In this document: positions 44,259-53,991 of the stretch, piece by piece
Layout of the letters: every line of letters starts with the position of its first letter
How positions within the stretch are numbered: position 1 is the first letter of the stretch
Assembly (NCBI GenBank): GCA_963930775.1
Contig: OZ005704.1
Span: forward strand, 5,766,001 to 5,830,000
Source of the DNA: Cliona cf. orientalis
Taxonomy: Eukaryota; Porifera; Demospongiae; Clionaida; Clionaidae
Reading direction: 5' to 3'
Length of the DNA stretch: 64,000 nucleotides
The notes under the pieces: model-generated
Databases searched by the model: none
What the model saw: only the letters and a program-made list of their open reading frames with translations
What the model was told of the DNA's origin: nothing
Position numbers and translations under genes: made by a program

Positions 44259-46424
44259 ATGTTTGGCAATCTGATAGTTGGCGATGGAAAGCAACTCAAA
44301 TGGTGCGAACAGTTCCTCACAATTATGCGTGAATGCATCCCTACAAAGATACTACCCAAACATAAAAATCTTCCTTGGCTATCAAAAGGTCTAGTTAATT
44401 CGATTAAGCGTAGAAATCTCCTATATAAGCGAGGAAAAGTATCAGGAAATCTATCCAGGTATAAACTGATGAGAAATAAAGTCACTTGTGACCTGCGAAA
44501 AGCCAAGAAGTCATATTTTCAGAAAATCAATCCAAAGGAACCCAAGGAATTCTGGAGGGCAGTAAAGTACCTCAGCAAACAACAATCCTCAATCCCTATT
44601 TTAATGGATGAGGGTGGTAACGAGGCTCTTACTGGTGCTCAAAAGGCAGATATGCTCAATAAATTTTTCTCCAAATGTTTTAATCGTCGCAGTGCACCTC
44701 TGGAAGCCTGGTCTGAAAGTGACTTTGATCTCCCTGATAACCCTCCAGACGAGATTCTTTGCAATGAAGATACAATATGTGAGCTTTTGACTGGTTTGGA
44801 TGTCTCCAAATCTAGTGGCCCAGACGGGATTTCGGCTAAGATGCTCAAATATACTGCAGTAAGCATTACCCCTTCTGTCACACAGCTCTTCAACTTGTCC
44901 ATCAGTAGTGGCAGAGTACCTAGGGACTGGAAATTATCATCAGTTGTACCTATTCCCAAATCGGGAAGGTCTCATTCACCTGACAACTACAGACCAATAT
45001 CCTTGCTTAGCATTCTGAGTAAAGTGTTGGAGAAACATATCCATGCCCTAATTTTCAGTTATCTGAAACAGCACCATCCACTTTCCGACTCCCAGTGGGG
45101 CTTTCGAAATGGTCGGTCTACAGTATCTGCTCTTCTTCTGACAATACATCACTGGCTGCAGTTAATGGAGTCTGGTAAGGATGTTTGTGCTGTCTTCCTT
45201 GACTATCGTAAGGCATTTGATAGTGTGCCACATGCACCCCTGATGAGGAAACTGCAGGATATGGAGTTGCCTACAAATCTTCTAGCGTGGATCTCAGACT
45301 ACTTAACTCTCAGAAAGCAGCAGATTATTGTGGATGGAGCAACCTCCAGCCAATGTTCAGTCGCCTCAGGTGTTCCTCAAGGCTCGGTGCTGGGACCTTT
45401 GCTCTTTTCAATCTATATTAATGGTATTACCGAAGTTAGCATTTCAGCAAACTCTTACCGTGTTCTCTATGCTGACGATGTTTTGTTGTACCGTGGGATA
45501 TCGATACCAGAGGAAGATATTCACATGGTGCAGTCAGATATCAACGAGCTGCAAAAGTGGTCTGAAGAACAGTTGTTGCAGATGAATCCAAGCAAATGCA
45601 AGTATATGATTATTTCAAAGAAGTGCAGAACAAATCTCGGTGATTGTGTCCTACATCTCGGAGGAATAACTCTTGGAGAGGTGGAATCCTTCAAGTACCT
45701 GGGTGTTCTTCTCCATAAACACTTGACGTGGTCTGAACACATCTCGGGCATTTGCAACAAAGCTAAACAAATTCTTGGATTGATTTATAGACAATTTTAT
45801 AACCACTCCTCTCCCTCGACGGTGAAGCAGCTTTACTTGAGCCTTGTTCGGCCCCACTTGGAGTACGCTTGTCAGCTCTGGGATCCATACACCCAGAACG
45901 ATGTCAATAAGCTCGAGTCAGTCCAGAAATTTGCCTTGAAACTCGTTTCTCACCGCTGGGATGCAGGCTATGAGGAGCTAACTAGGCTGGTAAATGTCCC
46001 CATGCTGAGCGAGAGGAGACTACACTTGAAGCTTGTGCAAGTTTACAAGATTCTTCATGGATTGTGTGACTTTCCCGATGATATTCTACAAATCCAATTG
46101 GCACATTCAAGCAGACTGGCCAGGGCACAAACTCTGCACTGTCCCTTTGCACGAACTAACTATTATTATAATTCATTTGTCCCCAGTAGCATCAGAGCTT
46201 GGAACTCGCTAGAGGAGGATCTAGTACTTACCCCAAGTCTCCAGTCATTTAAGCTGGCTCTTAAAAGCAGCCCAACTTGACTTTTAAACTATTATGTTTA
46301 GCTATACCTGTTTTTATATATTCCTTTCTGTCACTGTATTTATGTACCAGGGTGCACACTCGATTAGTCTTAGTTTAGCATTTCGTAATATATACTTCTG
46401 GCTATTGTGTATCCTTTGCTATTA
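44259..46424 (+). mobile_element. Non-LTR retrotransposon with reverse-transcriptase ORF (673 aa), 5'-truncated
   Basis: The ORF 44,259-46,280 has reverse-transcriptase blocks in order: SSGPDGISAKMLK, DWKLSSVVPIPKSG, NYRPISLLSILSKVLEK, QWGFRNGRSTVSALL, VFLDYRKAFDSVPH, GVPQGSVLGPLLFSIYING and the catalytic YADDVLLY, then the C-terminal SLVRPHLEYACQLWDPY and SSIRAWNSLEED. This is the Jockey/CR1 pattern. The N-terminal endonuclease is missing and a stop lies just before the first ATG, so the copy is 5'-truncated. The polymerase region itself is intact, implying a fairly recent insertion. The 3' tail is interrupted by a MITE at 46,425. Confidence 0.9.
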
Positions 46425-46679
46425 GGCCACTTCAACTTAATACTCTGTTTCTCGGGCCCGACCGACCCTACTTTCAGAGAAAACTTTTGTTAGTTTTGAG
46501 GTCAGAGGTCGGGTTTAATTATGTTCTGAGCATGCGCAATAGGTTTTTCGAGATAAATCTCGATTATTGACCTAGGACACGCCCAGTTAATTGAATTTAT
46601 TTTCATTTACAAGCCGGCCTACCGACCCTATCCTGAGGAAAGGCCAGCCCGAGAAACAGAACATTAAATTGAAGTGGCC
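46425..46679. mobile_element. PIF/Harbinger-like MITE with TTA target site
   Basis: Terminal inverted repeats GGCCACTTCAACTTAATACT and (inward from the right) GGCCACTTCAATTTAATGTT; sub-terminal TGTTTCTCGGGC is also inverted. TTA is duplicated at both borders (46,422-46,424 and 46,680-46,682). It interrupts the LINE tail. Confidence 0.8.
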
Positions 46680-46726
46680 TTATTAAAACTTATCTACTGT
46701 ACACAGTATATGGCATAGTAGAAAGC

Positions 46727-47730
46727 TTAAGGTACCATTAAATTGCGTGGGCGTGAGGTGGGGGATATGACACCTAAACCACATCAAAGTCATTAGTGAG
46801 GTGCATGTTGTGTAACCACGCCCTTTTAATTGCACAGGTCTCAGGGGTGTGGCTGCTAGAGCCGGAAGTGTTCATTTAATATCCTCCATGGACCGGAAGC
46901 CGAGCCGGAAGGGAGGGGCCAGGCCACGCCCAAAACAGCCCCACCCTGTTCCCCAAGGACCACCATTCTCAATCAAGTGCCTACTAACCACCGGATGTCC
47001 ACCGGAAGCCCACAATCGATCCCAATTAAAACACACAGCTTCCTCAAGGCCAAAACACACACAAACACTTGGAGGCCGTTCTGCCACACCGCCCACGCAA
47101 GAGCTCACCTCATTTCCTGTGTGGGCGGAGTAACAACACGTCATCGCAACCACATCCGCTTCAAACCATCGTCAGCTTCCGTCCAGCCGTACAGGCCCCT
47201 CGATCGCACCGCCGTACAGTGCCTCATTAACAGACATGGCCTCACCTTTGACCTCCTGCCACGCCCCCAAAGCCTCCTCGCGGGGTTCAAAGGTCACCAC
47301 CGCTTCAGGGACACGCCCACCTATCGCCGGGGCCAAGTCCCAGGCGCCGATGTCCAAGCACTGGCCCGTGAAGCCACGCCCAATCGGAAGCAATAAAACC
47401 TGCATTAACGCACACGCACACACTCCAAGGAACACGCCCACATGCTTAATTAGGCCTAATAAGCTTTTTTTTTTTTTTTTTTGTCGTTGCGGTTAATAGT
47501 TAAGAAAGAATGCTTTGATCTTGCTTTGATGTGGGCAATTACCGGCCTTTTCTTCAGGGGCCACTTCCGGTCGCTAATTACACGCGCATAATCATCCCTG
47601 GCCGATTCTGGACACGCCCACCTTCGACCAAAAGCACTCGTATGGCCTCTTCGGCCACGCCCCTTCACGATTCGCTAATTGAATTAGCCATTCCTGACGC
47701 TCACGCCCACGCAATTAAATGGTACCTTAA
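46727..47730. mobile_element. TIR element at a TTAA site, non-coding
   Basis: Ends TTAAGGTACCATTAAATTGC and, inward from the right, TTAAGGTACCATTTAATTGC, both continuing GTGGGCGTGAG. TTAA at both borders suggests a piggyBac- or Kolobok-type target site. The interior is GC-rich with many CACGCCC words; ORFs of 94-139 codons inside overlap on both strands and look incidental. The LINE tail resumes with GAAGCAAGAAATATTATAGA. Confidence 0.75.
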
Positions 47731-47863
47731 GAAGCAAGAAATATTATAGACAAAAAAAAACTCGATATGGCGAGCAAGAATAACATTTTACAAGAATATG
47801 GGTGAAGCCATACTTTTTGTCTGAGTCCGAGTAGAGACCTCGCTTCGCCGGTTCGGGATTACT

Positions 47864-48343
47864 GGGGCGAGCCTGAGCGAGCCCCACATAAACGGTACAG
47901 CTATGCGCGAATTGTATATAATTTATGGTACGTCGGTCACGCGAAATATATGCCCTGCATGGCTCTATGGACATAAGCGCGAAATATTCTATTGCGCATT
48001 CTCATGCCATAGCCCATGGGCCGTATGTACGCTGTTCTAATTTAGCGAATTGCAGATTTACACTCGTGCATGCAGCAAGCATAAAAATGACTTGCCACGA
48101 ACGCTAGCGGACCCTGGCTGAGCCAATGTAAACCAGAGACAAATAAGACTGCGGAGAATAGAGAGGACTATCAGATAGGTACGTCGCATCTATGACTGTC
48201 GTGCTTGGATTCATTGTCCATAGTCTTCCGTGACGATCCATGGCTTTTACTAGCCTAGGCTACTTGAATAGTCTCTACTCCAGTCCGCCATAGATCTATG
48301 TCCAGTCCGACAGAGCCTTTCTTAGCTCAGGCTCGCCCCAAAC
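47864..48343. repeat. Dispersed repeat family C, copy 2, interrupted by TIR elements
   Basis: Starts GGGGCGAGCCTGAGCGAGCC and follows copy 1 (13,587) to GCTCGCCCCAAAC. After the two inserted elements its right end resumes at 49,628 (GCCCCAAACAGGCCATGCAT). Confidence 0.75.
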
Positions 48344-48500
48344 TAGTCTCGTGCCCAGACCCCACCCCCAAAAAGAGGGAAAGGGTCTGGCGCACTTCGA
48401 GCCATTTCTTGTATTTGCTGACTCGACAGTTCAGGATCCTGGCAGATTACAGGCATGTGATTTTATCATGTGACTTGTAGACTAACGTACGTACACGTAT

Positions 48501-48801
48501 ACCGTATCCTCCCGAAAATAAGCCCCCTTCGAAAATAAGCCCCCTCCCCTCTTTGACCGTCAAGTTCTTGCACAGGTATGTTTGCCTCGATTATAAGTCC
48601 TTTCCCCATCGCCGATCGTCGTCTGTTGCCGTCTACTTGACAGGTCATCTCGCTGCCGCTCTTAGCTACAACAGCTAGTAAACCACTGGCCAAGGGGGGC
48701 TTATATTCGAGGGAAAGTGCATATTCGAAAATAAGCCCCCTCCCCAGTCTAGGTCATGTCTATTGCAAAAAAAGGGGGGGCTTACTTTCGGGAGGATACG
48801 G
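48501..48801. mobile_element. Mariner-like MITE nested in element A
   Basis: Ends ACCGTATCCTCCCGAAAATA and TTTCGGGAGGATACGGT are inverted, with TA on each side. GAAAATAAGCCCCC recurs inside. It resembles the MITE at 25,695 in layout but not in sequence. Confidence 0.8.
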
Positions 48802-48925
48802 TATAATAATAATTATTAATAATAATAATAATAATTTTAATACCAAATAACATGATAGGCGTGTGCACGAAGATACTAGTAGATACTAGTAACTAGAGCA
48901 CTTGCGTGTAGCGTGGCTAGCGGAG

Positions 48926-49183
48926 ATGAACCAGGTGCAGGACGTCGCGACTGTATTTGTTCCTCGTTGTCGTTTGAAGCTTACTGTGACCCTTGTTTCA
49001 GTTCAGCAAGCTATTACCCAGAGCGTTAAAGAACTTGGATACGATCAACCGACTGATGATCAAGCAGAGGTTCTTCAGAAGTTTGTAAGTGGTCGCAATG
49101 TATTCATATCTCTGCCCACCGAGAGTGGCAAAAGTCAGACTCTGTGCGTTTCTTTAGTATTCGACAATTTCCCACCTGTTTAG
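48926..49183 (+). pseudogene. RecQ-family helicase N-terminal fragment
   Basis: From the first ATG (MNQVQDVATVFV) the frame reaches ELGYDQPTDDQAEVLQKF (motif 0-like) and GRNVFISLPTESGKS (Walker A; the usual LPTGSGKS has E for G), then stops. Motifs Ia onward are missing. It matches the fragment at 4149-4677 (GYDQ..DDQ/DEQ, F(V)EGRDVFVSLPT versus FVSGRNVFISLPT) and lies within TIR element A. Confidence 0.7.
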
Positions 49184-49306
49184 CGGCTTTTTTTAATTGG
49201 AATTCCGCTTTGCGCACGTGATCGACATTCCAAAATCACCTGATCTGCAGAGTCAGCAAATACAAGAAATTGCGCCAGAACCCTGGGCACGAGACTAGCC
49301 CCAAAC

Positions 49307-49627
49307 TAGTCTCGTCCCCAGACCCCACCCCCAAAAGGAGGAAAGGGTCTGGCACACATCGAGCGCTTTTTGGGTCTTGCTGACTTGGCATATCTGAATT
49401 CTATCGCACCAATCAGATTCACGCCATGTGGCTTGCATGTGATTATCGTATGATACCGCGCGCTAGCCGCCTATTGCTGCACGTGAGAGCCGCTGATGTG
49501 TTGCCATGCCTATAGGATGCGTTGTCATGACGATCACATGACATGCTGCATCCTGTGCGCCAAAAAAGCGCTCGATGTGTGCCAGACCCTTTCCTCCTTT
49601 TGGGGGTGGGGTCTGGGGATGAGACTA
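49307..49627. mobile_element. 321-bp TIR element B, non-coding
   Basis: Arms of about 67 bp, TAGTCTCGTCCCCAGACCCC ... AAAGCGCTCGATGTGTGCCA, differ at only two or three places. Flanked by GCCCCAAAC at 49,298-49,306 (shared with element A) and 49,628-49,636. A deletion derivative of the same family. Confidence 0.85.
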
Positions 49628-49636
49628 GCCCCAAAC

Positions 49637-50423
49637 AGGCCATGCATGTCACTAGTATACATGTATATAATGTATGATGTCATTCGCGGTTTATAAGAGC
49701 AGGGGCCGGGCCGGCACGCCGGAGCCAGGGCTAGGGCCCGGGCCGGCTTCTCGTTGGTGACGCAATTTATACGCCTGCCGCTGCCATACCGTATATGCAG
49801 CCCGGACTGAAAAGAAGTTAGCCGCACATTGTGCAGCCCCACATTCCAGCGGTACTCGAACTCAACCGCACATTGCAGGGCCAATATTCCTGTTCCCATT
49901 CCCATGCCACACTCGCAATAATAAAGCACGTATCGCTGCTATAGAGGTTATTGAAATGATGTCATCAATAGGGTTAAATTTATTAATTAGGCTTTTTAGG
50001 TTTTGTTAATTTTTTAGGAGCATTCAGGGTAGTCCAAACAACTCAGATCTCAATTGTAAAAAGCTAAAAGTTGACAGTTGATTTTTTTAAATTTCTCAAA
50101 GTTTGGTCTTTTAGCATCAGTAGCTATGTATGGCGGGTGGCAAATCAAGTTTGCCACCCACAATATAAAGTCTATGTGAATAGCTTTACTTTAATATTTT
50201 TTTATAAAATCAGCTGTTACTAATAGGAGTTAGGCCTCCATATTTTAGATTCAAGTTACCTGGGCTGCCACTGTTATCTGAAAAAAATTGCGATGATTAA
50301 TTATGAATTTTAGAATGGTGATGATGTCATCAAATAACCTCTATAGCTAGCTGGTTCCCTGCAGCGCAGGTGATCGGATCGGAGGAGCCAGTAGTGTCCA
50401 TGCATGGATCTATTCTATGTACT
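49637..50423. other. Intergenic DNA
   Basis: Right remnant of repeat C to about 49,660, then non-coding DNA. CTCTATAG-rich ends at about 49,944 (GCTATAGAGGTTATTGAAAT GATGTCATCA) and 50,326 (TGATGTCATCAAATAACCTC TATAGC) form an inverted repeat, suggesting another small TIR element of about 400 bp. Confidence 0.55.
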
Positions 50424-52200
50424 TAACGAATGTGAGGCTGGCTCAGATTGGTGTATATATTTGTCGACAGAGCCTCTAGTTACCCAGCCTCACATTCTGA
50501 ACCAAATTTCTTGCGTGTACGTAGCTAGGCAATGTCAGGCTGGCCTCAAATTGGTGTGTACACTTGTCGACAGAGCCTCTAGCTACCCAGCCTCACATTC
50601 TAAACCAAGACTGTTGTGTGTACAAAGCTAGGCAATGTGAGGCTGGCCTCAAATTGGTGTGTACACTTGTCGACAGAGCCTCTAGCTACCCAGCCTCACA
50701 TTCTAAACCAAGACTGTTGTGTGTACGTGGCTAGGCAATGTGAGGCTGGCCTCAAATTGGTGTATACACTTGTCGACAGAGCCTCTAGCTACCCAGCCTC
50801 ACATTCTAAACCAAGACTTTTGTGTGTACGTGGCTAGGCAATGTGAGGCTGGCCTCAAATAATTGGTGTGTACACTTGTCGACAGAGCCTCTAGCTACCC
50901 AGCCTCACATTCTAAAGAAAGTCTCTTGTGTGTACATGGCTAGGCAATGTGAGGCTGGCCTCAAATTGGTGTGTACACTTGTCGACAGAGCCTCTAGCTA
51001 CCCAGCCTCACATTCTAAACCAAGATTGTTGTGTGTACGTGGCTAGGCAATGTGAGGCTGGCCTCAAATTGGTGTGTACACTTGTCGACAGAGCCTCTAG
51101 CTACCCAGCCTCACATTCTAAACCAACACTGTTGTGTGTACAAAGCTAGGCAATGTGAGGCTGGCCTCAAATTGGTGTGTACACTTGTCGACAGAGCCTC
51201 TAGCTACCCAGCCTCACATTCTAAACCAAGATTGTTGTGTGTACGTGGCTAGGCAATGTGAGGCTGGCCTCAAATTGGTGTGTACACTTGTCGACAGAGC
51301 CTCTAGCTACCCAGCCTCACATTCTAAACCAAGATTGTTGTGTGTACGTGGCTACGCAATGTGAGGCTGGCCTCAAATTGGTGTGTACACTTGTCGACAG
51401 AGCCTCTAGCTACCCAGCCTCACATTCTAAACCAAGATTGTTTTGTGTACGTGGCTAGGCAATGTGAGGCTGGCCTCAAATTGGTGTGTACACTTGTCGA
51501 CAGAGCCTCACATTCTAAACCAAGACTGTTGTGTGTATGTGGCTAGGCAATGTGAGGCTGGCCTCAAATTGGTGTGTACACTTGTCAACAGAGCCTCTAG
51601 CTACCCAGCCTCACATTCTAAACCAAGACTTTTGTGTGTACGTGGCTAGGCAATGTGAGGCTGGTCTCAAATAATTGGTGTGTACACTTGTCGACAGAGC
51701 CTCTATAGCTACCCAGCCTCACATTCTAAAGAAAGTCTCTTGTGTGTACATGGCTAGGCAATGTGAGGCTGGCCTCAAATTGGTGTGTACACTTGTTTAC
51801 AGAGCCTCTAGCTACCCAGCCTCACATTCTAAAGAAAGTCTCTTGTGAGTACATGGCTAGGCAATGTGAGGCTGGCCTCAAATTGGTTTTTACACTTGTC
51901 GACAGAGCCTCTAGCTACCCAGCCTCACATTCTAAACCAAGACTGTTGTGTGTACGTGGCTAGGCAATGTGAGGCTGGCCTCAAATTGGTAAATTGGTAT
52001 GTACACTTATTGACAGAGCCTCTAGCTACCCAGCCTCACATTCTAAACCAAGACTGTTGTGTGTACAAACCTCAAATTGGTAAATTGGTATGTACACTTA
52101 TTGACAGAGCCTCTAGCTACCCAGCTTCACATTCTAAACCAAGACTGTTGTGTGTACGTAGCTAGGCAATGTGATGGTGGCCTCAAGTTGGTGTGTACAC
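50424..52200. repeat. Minisatellite, about 17 units of 103 bp, each with a 13-bp inverted repeat
   Basis: Units contain GGCTAGGCAATGTGAGGCTGG, then TTGGTGTGTACACTTGTCGA, then CTACCCAGCCTCACATTCTA. AATGTGAGGCTGG and CCAGCCTCACATT are exact inverted repeats about 45 bases apart, so each unit can fold. The period is not a multiple of three, so the overlapping 73-codon ORFs drift through all frames and are not protein genes. Edge units are degenerate; central ones are almost identical. Confidence 0.9.
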
Positions 52201-52337
52201 TAGATTTAAAATGTCTGGTTTTATGATTGTCTGTTTATTGTATTTTCTCCAGTAATTTGAAGACTGCTGAGTGCATAATCTCCCTTCAACACGGATTTAA
52301 CGATACAATACTAAGACATTATACCATATATATATAT

Positions 52338-52523
52338 TATAGCGGGAAACTTTCGAGTGAGAAAACCTTCACGAATATGGCAATTTTATAGCCACCTGCG
52401 AATGTTTTCTCCATGAAATTTTAAGGCTTACCATATTCATCTATGCAATCAGTTTAACATTCCATGAAATGCTCGCTTCCTATTGATCCACGAAATTTTT
52501 CTCCCTCGAAAGTTTCCACTATA
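52338..52523. mobile_element. MITE, TA target site
   Basis: Ends TATAGCGGGAAACTTTCGAG and CTCGAAAGTTTCCACTATA are inverted. About 186 bp, no ORF, GAAAATTT-type words inside. Confidence 0.75.
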
Positions 52524-52590
52524 CAGTAGTCGATCATCTTCTTCATTGTACACCAATCATTGCAATTACATTTTTATGATAGTGCCAACA

Positions 52591-53140
52591 GTTTCGGCTA
52601 CCATACTGTGGCCATCATCAGGGCAACAATGCAAACATACATACACAAGCTAGTCCTTAATAATCCTCTCAATGGATCCATCAATCGGTACTGATGTTGC
52701 TGGCATCAAGTTAGGGGTCAGCTCTGGACCAATTAATGATCTTGAGGGAGGATTGTTGGTGGGTGGGGCTGGTGGTCATCGATCTGTTGACTGGAGCATT
52801 GTTTGATGGTTCTCAGCCAGAGTGACATTGTCAACAGTTCAGCAAGCTTCCTTATGTTCTTTTAGTCTGATGTGCAGAGTTCTTCCTGTTCCCCAATATA
52901 GAAATCTCCACATTCACATTGGATCACACCAGTTCTTTCATCTTGAGCTGAAACTGTTGGCACGATTATAAAATGTGATTGCGTGATTGGTGTACAGTGA
53001 AGATGATCCACTAACTTAATGCCAGATATCCAATAATTATTGAGAATTTCACTCAAGAAGTACGGAGACAGCAGATCTGTAATAATTTTTGTGTGCGCAA
53101 TAATTTTTATTGTATGATAATAGTCATCAAACACACACAA
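52591..53140 (-). mobile_element. Penelope-like element relic with GIY-YIG end and hammerhead-like motif
   Basis: Minus strand: SAQDERTGVIQCECGDFYIG is the start of a GIY-YIG domain; a frame change then gives GTGRTLHIRLKEHKEAC, the usual continuation. Upstream residues (HTKIITDLLSPYFLSEIL) are compatible with the linker of Penelope-type proteins. At 52,621-52,591 the minus strand reads CTGATGATGGCC ... GGTAGCCGAAAC, matching CUGAUGA, stem II and GAAA of a hammerhead. No reverse-transcriptase motifs were found nearby, so this is a truncated relic. Confidence 0.6.
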
Positions 53141-53692
53141 CTATGTATGTATATACACACTATGTATTTTTTGTAACCAATCATGTTGATTGCATCCTAT
53201 TATATCAGATAATATTATAATACACCTCTTTCACATGATTATAGCTATTACTACTAGAATAAGTTGGTGCAATATCATTCATTCACTGATAATTGTGTTG
53301 TACCGCTCAGCCTAAACCTATTATTATGTCATTCGAGCATCATACTCGGTGGTATAGTGATGGAAAACTAGTATACAAGAGACATCCCTATACATCATGA
53401 TTTATGAAGTCAGTAGTGACAACTTAATATGCATACAAAATAAAGTAATATTATTATGTAATAGAATAATATTGGATGTCTCCTAGCTATAGTAATACTA
53501 GCCTTGTATCCAGTCCATCCCATGTTTTTAAACATTGCACACGAAAATGTTGAAAAACATAATGAGGCTCTATAATATAGTAATACTACTGTTTTCCATC
53601 ACTATGCCACTATAATATTATATTTTGGTGCTTTTTGTTACTGCCACCCCTACTCTTGCTTATTGAAAGGTGATGTGATTCAGATTGCCAGA
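53141..53692. other. Intergenic DNA
   Basis: AT-rich. ATAGTGATGGAAAACTAGTA (53,355) and ACTACTGTTTTCCATCACTA (53,586) are inverted, hinting at a small TIR element of about 240 bp. No gene seen. Confidence 0.45.
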
Positions 53693-53991
53693 ATATTTTT
53701 CGGTTGGACGCCCTAGCTAATTTGACGAAGAAAATCCAAATTTTAGTTTGCCCTATATATTAAAGCCTTGTTTTGACTTACTCCATTATAATTAAAACAT
53801 ATTATTTCCTCAACAGGTGGGCATGCATCCTGGATAATTGACTTAGATTCCACTGCATTCCCTTTGCCACCGAGTTTAATACGATAAATCCTAAGTGTCC
53901 TTTCTTTTTCCTCATCTCTCCTCAGGTATTGGCATTCATTGTCTTCATCTGTGCAGCAGTCGTTTCCTCTCACACAAGCTTCCCTAATGTT
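53693..53991 (+). pseudogene. Relic of intron 1 and exon 2 of the plus-strand tetraspan gene
   Basis: Matches 12,088-12,372 almost base for base (TTTTTCGGTTGGACGCCCTA; CTCATCTCTCCTCAGGTATT), including the exon 2 acceptor and the codons for VLAFIVFICAAVVSSHTSFP. It breaks off at CCTAATGTT and jumps to sequence matching 18,848. It marks the left edge of cassette C. Confidence 0.9.

Larger units (their letters stand above)
48344..49297. mobile_element. 954-bp TIR element A with RecQ 5' fragment
   Basis: Left end TAGTCTCGTGCCCAGACCCC and right end inward TAGTCTCGTGCCCAGGG, with a second matching stretch TTTCTTGTATTTGCTGACTC in both arms. Flanked by 9-bp GCCCCAAAC (48,335-48,343 and 49,298-49,306). 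Contains a RecQ N-terminal fragment and a nested MITE. Confidence 0.85.

Noticed and set aside
46849-47396. Proline-rich ORFs of 94 and 139 codons
   Set aside because: They lie inside the GC-rich TTAA element, overlap each other and the opposite strand, and match no domain.
50404-52165. A run of overlapping 68-106-codon ORFs that look like a repeated protein (VRLASNWCVHLSTEPLATQP)
   Set aside because: They are the same DNA minisatellite read in rotating frames; the 103-bp period is not a multiple of three and no ORF spans the array.
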